Shown here: positions 34,610 through 44,049 of the stretch, piece after piece
How positions within the stretch are numbered: position 1 is the first letter of the stretch
How the letters are laid out: every line of letters starts with the position of its first letter
Source of the DNA: Castellaniella ginsengisoli
GTDB taxonomy: Bacteria; Pseudomonadota; Gammaproteobacteria; Burkholderiales; Burkholderiaceae_B
Direction: 5' to 3' (one strand)
Length of the DNA: 64,000 nucleotides
Assembly: GCF_039523235.1 (NCBI RefSeq)
Contig: NZ_BAAAEX010000003.1
Translations under genes and position numbers: made by a program
The notes under the pieces: model-generated
Told to the model about the DNA's origin: nothing
Seen by the model: the letters and a program-made list of their open reading frames with translations, nothing else
Databases searched by the model: none

Positions 34610-36255
34610 GTGTCTGGCTGCAACACCTGCCGGTCCTGCCCGTCCTGATCCCCCTGGTCGCGGCGGCGCTGATGCTGCTCACCCGCGACAGCCAGCGGCG
34701 GCTGCGCGTGACCCTGGGCGCGATCGCGCTCGGCCTGATGGCGCTGGTGGCCCTGATGCTGGTGCGCGCCACTCAGGGCATCGGCGCGCCGTACTGGCCC
34801 GGCGGAGTGGGCGTCTATCTCTTGGGCAACTGGCCCGCGCCCTTCGGCATCGTGCTGGTGGCCGACCGCCTCGCCGCGCTGATGCTGGGTCTCACGTCGG
34901 TGCTGGGCCTGTGCGCGTGGATCTACGCCACGGCCCGCTGGGACCGGGCCGGCAGCCACTTCCACCCCATGTTCCTCCTGATCATGATGGGCCTGAACGG
35001 CGCCTTCCTCACCGGCGATCTGTTCAACCTGTTCGTGTTCTTCGAAATCCTGCTGACCGCATCCTACGGCCTGATGCTGCACGGCTCGGGCAAGCGCCGG
35101 GTCGGCGCCGCCCTGCACTACATCGCCGTCAACCTGATCGCCTCCTTCCTGCTGCTGGTGGCCATCGCCCTGATCTACGGCCTGACCGGCACGCTGAATC
35201 TCGCCGACCTGTCGGTCCGCGCCCTGGCCCTGCACGGCGCGGACCGGCAGTTGTTCGACAGCGCGGCGGCCATCCTGGGCGTCGCCTTCCTGATCAAGGC
35301 CGCCGCCTGGCCGCTGAACTTCTGGCTGTCCAACGCTTACTCCGAAGCCAGCGCCCCGGTGGCCGCCCTGTTCGCCATCATGACCAAGGTCGGGATCTAC
35401 GCGCTGCTGCGCATCGGTTCCCTGCTGCTGCCGGCCGGCGCTCCGGCAGCCTTCGGCGGCGCCTGGATGTTCCCCGCGGGCATCGCCACCCTGGCTTTCG
35501 GCACCTTGGGCATGCTGGCCAGCACTCAGGCGCGACGCATTGCCGCCTATGCCATCATCACGTCCTCCGGCACCCTATTCGCCGCTCTGGGCATGCCCGG
35601 CGCCACACTGACCGGGCCCGCCCTGTACTACCTGCTCAGCTCGGTGCTTGCGCTGGGCGCCCTGTTCCTGCTGCTTGAGCTCACCGAGCGCAGCCAGTCC
35701 TTCGGCGCCGACATGCTGGCCATCACCCAGGAGGCCTTCGAAAGCGACGACCCCGACGCAGCCGACTTGAGCGGCCAGACCGTCGGCGTGCCGCTGCCGG
35801 CCACCATGGCGTTCCTCGGCCTGAGCTTCTTCGCCTGCTCGCTGCTGATCATCGGCCTGCCGCCGCTGTCGGGCTTCGTGGCGAAATTCTCACTGTTGTC
35901 GGCCGCCTTGCGCACCGCCGAATACGGCGCCCCCACCGTCAACGTCTGGTTGCTGGTCGCAGCCGTGCTGACTTCGGGCGTGGCCGGCCTGATCGCGCTG
36001 GGCCGCTGCGGCGTGCGCCTCTTCTGGATCCCCGAAGACCTGCACATCCCGACCTTGAAGCTCAACGAGGCCATCCCCATCCTGGTGCTGCTGACGGCCT
36101 GCATCCTGTTGACGGTGCACGCCGGATCCGTCATGTCCTACCTCGAGGACACCGCCTGGTATCTGGATCAGCCCGGCCGCTACGTCGAAGCGGTGCTGGG
36201 CCAGGATCCGCATGTCTTCCCCGCCCCGGCCGACCGGTTCGGAGAACCGCAATGA
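34606..36255 (+). CDS. mrpD: Mrp antiporter subunit D (NuoN/M-like)
   Basis: 549 residues, with the start in an ATGA overlap with mrpC. It is a proton-translocating antiporter-like subunit: LFNLFVFFEILLTASYGLM and the FLIKAAAWPLNFWLSNAYSEASAPV block contain the conserved Glu and Lys residues. It has about 14 membrane spans. The 3' end overlaps mrpE by 4 bp. Confidence 0.92.
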   Translation: MSVWLQHLPVLPVLIPLVAAALMLLTRDSQRRLRVTLGAIALGLMALVALMLVRATQGIGAPYWPGGVGVYLLGNWPAPFGIVLVADRLAALMLGLTSVLGLCAWIYATARWDRAGSHFHPMFLLIMMGLNGAFLTGDLFNLFVFFEILLTASYGLMLHGSGKRRVGAALHYIAVNLIASFLLLVAIALIYGLTGTLNLADLSVRALALHGADRQLFDSAAAILGVAFLIKAAAWPLNFWLSNAYSEASAPVAALFAIMTKVGIYALLRIGSLLLPAGAPAAFGGAWMFPAGIATLAFGTLGMLASTQARRIAAYAIITSSGTLFAALGMPGATLTGPALYYLLSSVLALGALFLLLELTERSQSFGADMLAITQEAFESDDPDAADLSGQTVGVPLPATMAFLGLSFFACSLLIIGLPPLSGFVAKFSLLSAALRTAEYGAPTVNVWLLVAAVLTSGVAGLIALGRCGVRLFWIPEDLHIPTLKLNEAIPILVLLTACILLTVHAGSVMSYLEDTAWYLDQPGRYVEAVLGQDPHVFPAPADRFGEPQ

Positions 36256-36740
36256 GACGCCTGCTTCATGCCCTGCCGCTGGCCTGCCTGCTGCTGATCC
36301 TCTGGCTGGTGCTCAACGACAGCCTGTCGGCGGGCCATCTGGTGTTGGGCGTCGTCATCGCCCTGGTGCTCGCCTTGCTGGCCCCGATCCTGCGGCCGGT
36401 GCGCGCCCGCCTGTCGCATCCGCTCGTCGCCTTGCGCCTGGCGGGGCACGTGGCCGCCGACATCGCCCGTTCCAACCGCGACGTCGGGCGGATCATCCTG
36501 CGCGGCCACCCGCCCGGCGCCCGCCCCGGTCTCCTGGATATCCCCTTGCGCATCCGCGACCCGCACGGCCTGACGGCGCTGGCCTGCATCGTCACCTTCA
36601 CTCCCGGCACCGTCTGGGCCGGCCACGATCCTGAACGCAATGTATTGACCCTGCACGTGCTGGACCTGAGCGATCCCGAAGGTTTGACCCGCATCATCCA
36701 GGATCGCTATGAACGCCCCCTGATGGAGATCTTCGAATGA
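36252..36740 (+). CDS. mrpE: Mrp antiporter subunit E
   Basis: 162 residues. Two N-terminal membrane spans are followed by a cytoplasmic MnhE domain with the motif CIVTFTPGTVWAGHDPERNVLTLHVLD. The ends overlap mrpD and mrpF by 4 bp each, indicating translational coupling. Confidence 0.92.
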   Translation: MRRLLHALPLACLLLILWLVLNDSLSAGHLVLGVVIALVLALLAPILRPVRARLSHPLVALRLAGHVAADIARSNRDVGRIILRGHPPGARPGLLDIPLRIRDPHGLTALACIVTFTPGTVWAGHDPERNVLTLHVLDLSDPEGLTRIIQDRYERPLMEIFE

Positions 36741-37021
36741 GCGCGACGATACTGTATTGGGCTTGCGGCTTCGCCCTGCTGTGTTTCACCCTCGGGCTGG
36801 GCTGCGCCGCCATCCGCCTGATCCGGGGACCAAGCGCCGAAGACCGCGTCCTGGCTCTGGATACCATCTACATCAACGGCATGCTGATCCTGCTGGTCCT
36901 GGGCCTGCGGTTCAAGGCCGGCCTGTACTTCGACGTGGCCCTGCTGATCGCGCTGTTCGGTTTCGTCGGTTCCTCGGCCCTGGCCAAATTCCTGCTGCGC
37001 GGCGAGGTGATCGAGCCATGA
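36737..37021 (+). CDS. mrpF: Mrp antiporter subunit F
   Basis: 94 residues with three membrane spans and the MnhF signature RLIRGPSAEDRVLALDTIYIN. It overlaps mrpE and mrpG by 4 bp each. Confidence 0.92.
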   Translation: MSATILYWACGFALLCFTLGLGCAAIRLIRGPSAEDRVLALDTIYINGMLILLVLGLRFKAGLYFDVALLIALFGFVGSSALAKFLLRGEVIEP

Positions 37022-37350
37022 CCGAACTGCCCCTGTGGGCCGCCGTGCCGGTCGCCCTGCTGCTCGTCCTGGCGGGTATCGTGACCCTGGTGGGATCGCT
37101 CGGGCTGCTGCGCCTGCGCGACTTCCGCCAACGCATGCATGCCCCGACCATGGGCATGACGATGGGCGCCTTCTGCGTCGTCCTGGCGACCACCGCGGTT
37201 GCCAGCCTGCTGCAGAACCGGCCCATCGTCCACGAGTGGCTCATCAGCCTTTTTCTCTTCATCACGGCGCCGGTGACGGCCATCTTGCTGATGCAAAGCG
37301 CCCTGCGCCGCCAGCGCGCCCGGCAGGACGACCAGGAAAAAGCGGAATGA
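37018..37350 (+). CDS. mrpG: Mrp antiporter subunit G
   Basis: 110 residues, ATGA-coupled to mrpF. GSLGLLRLRDFRQRMHAPTMG is the MnhG/PhaG signature; three spans and a basic tail follow. It completes an AB-C-D-E-F-G antiporter set for Na+ or K+ extrusion in exchange for protons. Confidence 0.92.
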   Translation: MTELPLWAAVPVALLLVLAGIVTLVGSLGLLRLRDFRQRMHAPTMGMTMGAFCVVLATTAVASLLQNRPIVHEWLISLFLFITAPVTAILLMQSALRRQRARQDDQEKAE

Positions 37351-37488
37351 TCTGGTTACCTTGGCGCTAGGGGAAACCCGTACACTGGCTCAAGGCGCGT
37401 TCACACTGGCCCATCGGGCCGCGTGCGCATCGCGCCCCCTGGACCGGGCCGGGAGCCGCCCGGAAAACACTCGAGAGGAGTGCTCATC

Positions 37489-37896
37489 ATGCGTCGACAC
37501 CACCCTATTTTGCCGCACACCGCACTGCTGGCCGCCGGCTTGGGCTACGCCGCCCTGTTCGCGCCCGCGGCGCAGGCCGCCGGCACACCATCGCAAAGCC
37601 AATACCAGCAGGATGTGGCGCGCTGCCACAACACCCCAGGCATCGACGTGCAGGCCTGCCTGAAAGAAGCCGGCGCTGCCGCCCAGGCGGCCACCCGCGA
37701 TGCGCTGACCCAGCCTTCGCCTCAGGTCGAGGCGCGCAACCGCAACCAACGCTGCGACAGCCTGCCCGAGCACCAGCGCCAGGACTGCATGATCCTCATG
37801 AACGACGCCAACGCCCAAACGCGGGGTTCGGTCGAGTCGGGCGGCACGCTGCGCGAAACGACGATCACGATCCCGGCGCCCGCCGCCGGTTCCTGA
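37489..37896 (+). CDS. Hypothetical exported protein with Cys pairs
   Basis: 135 residues. ATG 37489 has GAGAGGAG upstream; the in-frame start at 37423 adds non-signal sequence. A signal peptide ends near AAQAAG (residue 31). The mature part has four cysteines (VARCHNTPGIDVQACLKEAG; NQRCDSLPEHQRQDCMILM) spaced like two CX10-12C disulfide pairs. No recognised family. The 138-bp gap after mrpG contains no obvious regulatory element. Confidence 0.65.
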   Translation: MRRHHPILPHTALLAAGLGYAALFAPAAQAAGTPSQSQYQQDVARCHNTPGIDVQACLKEAGAAAQAATRDALTQPSPQVEARNRNQRCDSLPEHQRQDCMILMNDANAQTRGSVESGGTLRETTITIPAPAAGS

Positions 37897-37911
37897 GCGC
37901 GCTTGCGCCGC

Positions 37912-39804
37912 TCAGAGTTCGAGCTGCATGCCCATTTCCACCACGCGGTTGGGCGGAATCTTGTAGAACCGGGTGCTGCGGCTGGCGTTGCGCGCCATGA
38001 AGGCGAACAAATGCCGCCGCCAGCTCTGGTGCCACGGCAGCCGGCGCACCACGATCACGGTCTGGCGGGACAGGAAATATGACGTCTGCATGGGGTCCAG
38101 GTTCAGGTCCCGGACTTCCTGGCCGATCTGTTCCACCACCTGCGGCACGTCGGGTTCCTGCTTGAAGCCCCAGCGCGCCACGGCCTGCCAACTGCTGCGG
38201 CTGACCCGTTCGATCCTCAGCCGTTCGCTGAAAGGCACGTAGGGCACATCGGCGACCTCGATCGTCAGGAACAGCGCCTGCTCGTGCAGCACCTTGTTGT
38301 GTTTCAAATTGTGCAAAAGCGCGGGGGGCACCGTCCCCACGATCATGCTCATGAACACCGCCGTCCCGGGCACGCGGGTCGGCGGATAGGTTTCCAGGGA
38401 CTCCATGAAATCGGCCAACGGCTGGTGATCCCCGGCCAGCGTATCGTGAATCCGCTGTCGTCCCTGCTTCCAGGTCACCATCAAGGTCAGCAGGACGATT
38501 CCCGCCACCAGAGGGAGCCAGCCGCCTTCGTGCAGCTTGAGCGTATTGGATGAGAACAGCAGCACGTCGATCACCAGAAACAGGGCGATCAAGGCCAGCC
38601 AGGCCAGGCGCCGGGCGCCGTGCGCGTGCCGGGGCAGCACGGCGAACGCCAGCAGCGAGGTCATCAGCATCGTGCCGGTGACGGCAAAGCCGTAGGCGTG
38701 CGCCAGGCGTTCGGAAGAGCCAAAAGATACCGTCAGCACCAGCACGGCCAGCAAGAGCAGCCAGTTCACGCGCGGCAAGTAGATCTGGCCTTCCTCGCGC
38801 GCCGACGTGTGCAGAATCACCATGCGCGGCCAGTAGCCCAGCTGCACCGCCTGGCGCGTCATGGAGAACGCGCCCGAAATCACCGATTGCGAAGCGATCA
38901 CCGTGGCCAGCGTGGCCAGCGCCACCAGAGGAACCAGCCCCCATTCGGGCGCCATCAGGAAAAAAGGATTGCGAATGGCGGTTGGATCACTGAGCAACAG
39001 CGCGCCCTGGCCGAAATAGCACAGGACAAGCGCCGGCAGCACCAGAGAGAACCAGGCGCGGCGGATGAGCGAGCCGCCAAAATGCCCCATGTCGGCGTAG
39101 AGCGCTTCGGCGCCGGTCAGCGCCAGCACCAGTGCGCCCAGCGCCAGGAAGGTCTCCCAGGGGGCATTGCCGATGAACGCCAGGGCCCAGGCGGGATTGA
39201 CGGCGAGCAGGACCTCGGGGCGGCCGATGATCCGCCAGGCGCCCAGCCCGCCCAGCACCAGAAACCAGCACAGCATCACCGGCCCGAAGAGCTTGCCCAC
39301 GGCGCCGGTGCCGCGCGACTGGAACATGAAAAGCACCACCAGAACGATCACCGCGATCGGCACCACCCAGGCATCCAGACGATGCGAGACGATACCGATG
39401 CCCTCGATGGCCGACAGCACGGAAATCGCCGGCGTGATCATGCTGTCGCCGTAGAACAGGCTGGCCCCGACCAGGCCCAGCAGCGCCAGGCGCCAGCGCC
39501 CGCGTCCGGACCGGCCCCTGAGGGCCAGTTCCATCAGAGCCAGCGTGCCGCCCTCGCCCCGGTTGTCGGCGCGCAGGATACAGGTCACATATTTCAGCGA
39601 CACCACCAGGATCAGCATCCAGAACAGGATCGACAGCATCCCCAGGATGTGTTCGACGTCGGGCCGGCCCGCCCCCGAAAGCGCCACCTTCACGGTGTAC
39701 AGCGGGCTGGTGCCGATGTCCCCGTAGACCACGCCCAGGGCGCCGATCATCAAGGCTGCCTGCGGGCGATGCGATGTGGATGTCTGCATGTTCATGGAGA
39801 TCAT
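37912..39804 (-). CDS. kup: Kup-type low-affinity K+ uptake transporter
   Basis: 630 residues from ATG 39804, which overlaps the kinase stop as ATGA; E. coli Kup has 622. The N-terminal block GVVYGDIGTSPLYTVKVAL is diagnostic, followed by ADNRGEGGTLALMELAL and GASLFYGDSMITPAISVLSA. There are about twelve spans and a cytoplasmic C-terminal third. It co-transports K+ and H+. Coupling to a two-component system suggests regulation by that pair. Confidence 0.94.
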   Translation of the reverse strand: MISMNMQTSTSHRPQAALMIGALGVVYGDIGTSPLYTVKVALSGAGRPDVEHILGMLSILFWMLILVVSLKYVTCILRADNRGEGGTLALMELALRGRSGRGRWRLALLGLVGASLFYGDSMITPAISVLSAIEGIGIVSHRLDAWVVPIAVIVLVVLFMFQSRGTGAVGKLFGPVMLCWFLVLGGLGAWRIIGRPEVLLAVNPAWALAFIGNAPWETFLALGALVLALTGAEALYADMGHFGGSLIRRAWFSLVLPALVLCYFGQGALLLSDPTAIRNPFFLMAPEWGLVPLVALATLATVIASQSVISGAFSMTRQAVQLGYWPRMVILHTSAREEGQIYLPRVNWLLLLAVLVLTVSFGSSERLAHAYGFAVTGTMLMTSLLAFAVLPRHAHGARRLAWLALIALFLVIDVLLFSSNTLKLHEGGWLPLVAGIVLLTLMVTWKQGRQRIHDTLAGDHQPLADFMESLETYPPTRVPGTAVFMSMIVGTVPPALLHNLKHNKVLHEQALFLTIEVADVPYVPFSERLRIERVSRSSWQAVARWGFKQEPDVPQVVEQIGQEVRDLNLDPMQTSYFLSRQTVIVVRRLPWHQSWRRHLFAFMARNASRSTRFYKIPPNRVVEMGMQLEL

Positions 39805-40925
39805 TCGGCCCGCGTCAGGCAGGCGCCCAGCCGGGGGCCGGGAAAAACGAGGGAAACCCGGGTGCCGGGAAAGGCGGGCCGGCTGGCGACCTTCCACCAG
39901 GCGCCGTGCGCGCGGGCGATTTCACGCACGATGGCCAGCCCCAGACCGGAGCCGCCCTGGCCGGCATCGGCCGCGCGGTAGAAGGCTTCGAAGACCCGGT
40001 CCAGATCTTCGTTCCGGATGCCGGCGCCGTCGTCCTCGACGGCAATCGAGGGCGGATTGGCCATGACCCTCAATACGATGCGCCGCGCGCCCAGGCCGTA
40101 GCGCAAGGCATTGTCGATCAGATTGCCCAGCAGTTCTCCCAGCAGGACCGGGTCGCCATCCACCCAGACGGCGGCCTCGGGCGCCGCCAGTTGCAGGTCG
40201 ACGGACTGCTCGTGCGCCCGGCCCAGCCACTCCGCACCTGCCTGGCGCATCCATTCGCACAGATCCAGGCGCACAAAGCTGTCCCGGGGACGGACGGCGT
40301 GCTCCGCACGCGCCAGCACCAGCAGTTGCTGGCCCATGCGGATCATGTGATCCGTCACGCACTTGATGCGCACGGCGCGCAGGCGGATGTCTTCGGGCAG
40401 TTCCTGGCCGAGCATCAACTCGGATTCGACCTTCAGGCCGGCCAAAGGCGTGCGCAACTGATGCGCCGCATGACCGATGAAGCGGCGCTGCGCCTGGACG
40501 GAATCATCCAGGCGCACGAGCAGATCGTTGAAATGCAGCACCAGGGGCGCAATCTCGGCGGGCAGGCCCGCCAAGTCGAGCGGTTGCAGATCTTCGATGG
40601 ACCGCTGGCGAATATCGTCGGCCAGCCGGTTGATGGAAGCCAGCTCGGAGCGAATACCGGAAATCAGCACCCAGACAAACAGCGCCACCAACAGGCCCTG
40701 GGTCAGCATCATGGTCCAGAACAGATCGCGCAGCAGCCAGGGCTGAGGCCGGATCACGCCCGTCATGAACCAGGTGGCCAGCAAGTCGATGGCCACCAGA
40801 ATGAAAAAGGCCGGCAGCAGCCGGCGCACCAAACGGCGGGCGAGCGAATCCCGGGGAACCAGGCGTTCGACCAGGCCCGACACTGCGCGGCGGGCCCGCG
40901 GGCCGGCGGAAAACTCAGGCGGCAC
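39801..40925 (-). CDS. Sensor histidine kinase (TctE/QseC-like)
   Basis: About 374 residues if started at GTG 40925, which overlaps the regulator stop by 11 bp; a GTG at 40883 is possible. Two membrane spans (LLPAFFILVAIDLLATWFM; LTQGLLVALFVWVLISGI) flank a very short periplasmic loop, then HAMP, the H-box HAAHQLRTPLAGLK, N-box NLIDNALRYG, and the G-boxes EDDGAGI and GSGLGLAIV. The signal is unknown. It lies between its response regulator and kup. Confidence 0.88.
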   Translation of the reverse strand: MPPEFSAGPRARRAVSGLVERLVPRDSLARRLVRRLLPAFFILVAIDLLATWFMTGVIRPQPWLLRDLFWTMMLTQGLLVALFVWVLISGIRSELASINRLADDIRQRSIEDLQPLDLAGLPAEIAPLVLHFNDLLVRLDDSVQAQRRFIGHAAHQLRTPLAGLKVESELMLGQELPEDIRLRAVRIKCVTDHMIRMGQQLLVLARAEHAVRPRDSFVRLDLCEWMRQAGAEWLGRAHEQSVDLQLAAPEAAVWVDGDPVLLGELLGNLIDNALRYGLGARRIVLRVMANPPSIAVEDDGAGIRNEDLDRVFEAFYRAADAGQGGSGLGLAIVREIARAHGAWWKVASRPAFPGTRVSLVFPGPRLGACLTRAE

Positions 40926-41589
40926 GGTCAACGTCGAGCAGATAGCCGAAACCGCGCACCGTCTGGATGCTGGTCCCGGTGCCGTCGAGCCGCTTTCGCA
41001 GGCGATAGACGTAGACTTCGACTGCGTTTTCACTGAAATCGGCATCCCAGGCGGACAGGGAATTGACGATCTGCTGCTTGGTCACCACCCGGCCCGGCCG
41101 CGCCATCAGCATTTCCAGCACGGAAAGCTCGCGCACGGACAGCGCCAGGCGCCTGCCGTCCACCCGGATCTGGCGACCCACGGTATCAAAGGACAAAGGG
41201 CCGCATTCCAGGATGGTCTGCGCCTGGCCGGCACGGCGGCGGGCCAGCGCCCGCACGCGGGCGGCCAGTTCGGGCAATTCGAAAGGCTTGGTGACGTAAT
41301 CGTCGGCGCCCGCATCCAGCCCGGCGACGCGGTCGTCCAGGCCATCGCGCGCCGTCAGGATCAGCACCGGCACCTGGGAGCCGCCGTCGCGCAAACGCCG
41401 CAGCACTTCCAGCCCGCCGACGCCGGGCAGATTCAGATCCAGCAGCAGCAAGTCGTACACCTGCCCGGCCAGCGAGCCTTCGACATGATCGCCGGATTGC
41501 AACCAATCGACGGCATAGCCCTGGCTGCCCAGGAATTCCTGCAGGGCATGGCCGAGGGTGGCGTCGTCTTCAATGACCAGAACTCTCAT
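40915..41589 (-). CDS. OmpR-family response regulator (TctD-like)
   Basis: 224 residues. The receiver has acidic pocket D8/D9, phosphoacceptor Asp51 (LLLLDLNLPG), Thr (LILTARD) and Lys (YVTKPFELPE). The C-terminal winged helix ends VYVYRLRKRLDGTGTSIQTVRGFGYLL. It is first of a regulator-kinase-kup run on the minus strand. Confidence 0.93.
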   Translation of the reverse strand: MRVLVIEDDATLGHALQEFLGSQGYAVDWLQSGDHVEGSLAGQVYDLLLLDLNLPGVGGLEVLRRLRDGGSQVPVLILTARDGLDDRVAGLDAGADDYVTKPFELPELAARVRALARRRAGQAQTILECGPLSFDTVGRQIRVDGRRLALSVRELSVLEMLMARPGRVVTKQQIVNSLSAWDADFSENAVEVYVYRLRKRLDGTGTSIQTVRGFGYLLDVDRAA

Positions 41590-41688
41590 GACGACGATTC
41601 TAGCCCGAAGCGATCATGCCACGTCACCGTCCGGGGGCTTGCGTTACATAGTTGACGATTGCTTGAACGCGCCCTCACGAGCCGCGTC

Positions 41689-42174
41689 TCAGCCGCCGGC
41701 GGCGGTGTTTGCGGCAGCAGCCGGTGCGGCGCCGTCCGCCGCCGCATCATCGTGGACCGCCTGGCCCGGTGTCGTGACGAAGCCCAGGCGTTTCATGCCC
41801 GCCTTGCGGGCCGCGCCCATGATCTCCGCCAGCAGGCCGTAGCGGGTCTCCACATCGGCGCGGATGCGGACCTCGGGCTGGGGGTCGGCCGCCGCCTCGC
41901 TGGCGAAGCGGGCGGACAATTCCTCAGCGGCGATCGGCTGCTCGTTCCAGAACAGCGCCCCGGAAGGATCGATGGCAAGGTCGATCACCACTGGTTTCTG
42001 CTCCACCGGCTGGGCCGTGACCTGGGGCACATTGATGCGGATCGAATGGCTGAGCAGCGGCGCGGTGATGATGAAGATCACCAGCAGCACCAGCATCACA
42101 TCGATCAACGGCACCATGTTGATCTCGGACATCGTGGTGCCCGGCCCTTTGGAGTCGAAGCTGCCGAACGCCAT
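41689..42174 (-). CDS. exbD: Biopolymer transport protein ExbD
   Basis: 161 residues from ATG 42174, one base after the exbB stop. A cytoplasmic N-terminus (GPGTTMSEINMVPLIDVMLVLLVIFII) contains the conserved membrane Asp that conducts protons; a periplasmic domain and an Ala-rich tail follow. It works with ExbB to energise TonB. Confidence 0.93.
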   Translation of the reverse strand: MAFGSFDSKGPGTTMSEINMVPLIDVMLVLLVIFIITAPLLSHSIRINVPQVTAQPVEQKPVVIDLAIDPSGALFWNEQPIAAEELSARFASEAAADPQPEVRIRADVETRYGLLAEIMGAARKAGMKRLGFVTTPGQAVHDDAAADGAAPAAAANTAAGG

Positions 42175-42175
42175 C

Positions 42176-43102
42176 TCAGGCCCCCCGGTGGCTGGCCAGG
42201 CTGATGGTCCGGCCATGGCGCTCGTGGTTGCCATCGGCCACCTGCTGGCCGGTGGTCAGGAAGGTGAACAAATCATGCGCAAAGGCATCGAGCTGCGCCA
42301 GGTAGACGCGATTGACGCGCACGAAAGCGTTATAGGCCAGCACGGCGGGGATGGCCACCGCCAGGCCCAGGCCGGTCATGATCAAGGCCTCGCCCACCGG
42401 GCCGGCGATGCGGTTGATGGTGACGCCGTCGGTCATGCTGATGCTCAACAGGGCGTGATACACCCCCCACACCGTGCCGAACAAGCCGACGAACGGCGCG
42501 GTGGAGCCCACGGAAGCCAGCACCGTCAGGCCGTTTTCCAGGCGGGCCGTTTCCTCGTCGATGACCTTGCGGATGGTGCGCGTCACGAATGCAGCCGTGG
42601 AGCCGCTTTCCTCGAGTTTGAGCGCCCCGTATTTGGTGTGATGCTTCTGGGCATGGATGGCGTGGCTCGCCAGGTGAGCGAACGGCTCTTCCGCCCCATG
42701 GGTGGAAATCTCGTTTTCCACCTGTTCGAGAGAACTCGCCGCCCAGAATTCGGACAGGAACTTGCGCGACCGGCGGCGAATGCGCAAGTGCGTGAGCCCC
42801 TTGGCCAGAATCAGATACCAACTGGCCAGGGACATCAGCATCAGGAAGACGAACAGCGACTTGCCGACCGCATCGCTCTGGCCGATGAAATGCAGCACCC
42901 CCTGGCCGCCGGCTTCCACGGCGCCGGAGGTCAGCATCATCTCGGCCGCTGCGCCCGCCGTGGGGGCGGCCCCGGCCAGCGCCGTCGTGGCCGCCCCGGC
43001 AGCGGCCGACACGGCGGGCGCCGCACCCGCCGCAGCCTGAGCGGCATCCGGCCCCGCGGCCTGGGCCAGCGTCAAGACTGCGCCCCCGATCAGATCAAAC
43101 AT
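42176..43102 (-). CDS. exbB: Biopolymer transport protein ExbB (MotA/TolQ family)
   Basis: About 308 residues. Two ATGs are adjacent; 43102 has AGGA five bases upstream. An Ala-rich N-terminal extension of some 60 residues precedes the first span (LFVFLMLMSLASWYLIL). The MotA/TolQ core follows (LTVLASVGSTAPFVGLFGTVWGVYHAL; GEALIMTGLGLAVAIPAVLAYN). It begins 13 bp after tonB. Confidence 0.93.
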   Translation of the reverse strand: MFDLIGGAVLTLAQAAGPDAAQAAAGAAPAVSAAAGAATTALAGAAPTAGAAAEMMLTSGAVEAGGQGVLHFIGQSDAVGKSLFVFLMLMSLASWYLILAKGLTHLRIRRRSRKFLSEFWAASSLEQVENEISTHGAEEPFAHLASHAIHAQKHHTKYGALKLEESGSTAAFVTRTIRKVIDEETARLENGLTVLASVGSTAPFVGLFGTVWGVYHALLSISMTDGVTINRIAGPVGEALIMTGLGLAVAIPAVLAYNAFVRVNRVYLAQLDAFAHDLFTFLTTGQQVADGNHERHGRTISLASHRGA

Positions 43103-43115
43103 CATGTTCCTTGTC

Positions 43116-43958
43116 CTATAAGACGAAATCGAAAGGAATGTCCACCAGCGCCTTGTAGGCGATCCCGTTTTCCGTATACGGGCGGAAGCGCGCCGTGCGC
43201 ATGGCATCAACCGCCGCCTCGTCCAGGCGCGCATGCCCGGACGAAGAGCGCACCGACACATGGGCGACCTGGCCCAGCGGAGAAATCAGCACGCGCAGCA
43301 CCACCCGGCCCTGTTCGCCCCGCCGCTGCGAGATGCGGGGATACACCGGGCTGGGCCGCTTGCCCAAGTAATCCACCTGACCCACGGTGCGGGGCCGGTC
43401 GGGATCGACCGCCACCGGATCTCCGCGCGCCTCGGATGCCTTCTTCGCGCCGCCCGCCGTCGCCGTCTGCGCCACGCTGACCCGAGGCGCAGGCGGCGTC
43501 GCTTGAGGCTGCTGCACAGGCTTCGGCTTCGGCTTCGGCGTTGGTTTCGGCTTTGGCTTCGGCTTTGGTTTGGGTTTGGGTTTGGGTTCGGGCGGCGGAG
43601 GCTCGGTGATGGATTCAGGCTCCGGCGTCTCCACGACCGGCTCGGGTTCGGGTTCCGGCTCGGGCTCGATCACGGGTTCCGGCTCGGGTTCGATGATCGG
43701 CTCGGGCTCGGGAATGATTTCGGGTTCGGGCGGCGTTTCCACCTGCTGTTGAGGCTCTGCGGCAGCCACAGGCTCGGGCTCGATCGCCGGTCCCAGCTCG
43801 ACGAATTGCACGTCCAGCGCTTCGGGCCGCCCCTGGGCGACCTCGACCACCGGCGCCGACAGCACCATCGCCAGGACGGCGGCATGCAAGCCCACGGCCA
43901 CGCAAGCAGAGACGAGCTTCAGCGGAGCGAGGCGCGAGGTGGGTGACCTGGAAGACAT
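43116..43958 (-). CDS. tonB: TonB energy-transducing protein
   Basis: 280 residues. One N-terminal span (ACVAVGLHAAVLAMVLSAPVV) is followed by a long low-complexity spacer, first EP/EPEP-rich (about residues 58-120) then KP-repeat (about 124-148). The TonB C-terminal domain follows (SPVYPRISQRRGEQGRVVLRVLISPLG). It transmits the ExbBD proton-motive signal to outer-membrane receptors. It is first in tonB-exbB-exbD and sits behind a Fur-like site. Confidence 0.93.
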   Translation of the reverse strand: MSSRSPTSRLAPLKLVSACVAVGLHAAVLAMVLSAPVVEVAQGRPEALDVQFVELGPAIEPEPVAAAEPQQQVETPPEPEIIPEPEPIIEPEPEPVIEPEPEPEPEPVVETPEPESITEPPPPEPKPKPKPKPKPKPKPTPKPKPKPVQQPQATPPAPRVSVAQTATAGGAKKASEARGDPVAVDPDRPRTVGQVDYLGKRPSPVYPRISQRRGEQGRVVLRVLISPLGQVAHVSVRSSSGHARLDEAAVDAMRTARFRPYTENGIAYKALVDIPFDFVL

Positions 43959-44004
43959 GAACCAGTGGACAGCAAGAAGCGACAGAGAACGTGATCTTAG
44001 CAGG

Positions 44005-44023
44005 AATGATAACGGTTCTCAAT
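44005..44023 (-). promoter_or_regulatory. Candidate Fur box upstream of tonB
   Basis: Minus strand TTGAGAACCGTTATCATTC resembles the consensus GATAATGATAATCATTATC (GAGAA and TTATCATT halves kept). It lies about 50 bp upstream of the tonB start, where a promoter is expected, consistent with iron repression. Confidence 0.65.
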
Positions 44024-44049
44024 ACAAAATGAGCAGCCGCCGGACGGAA

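Noticed and set aside
43500..43790. CRISPR-like repeat array
   Set aside because: The periodic DNA is in frame with tonB and encodes EP/KP dipeptides; there are no spacers.
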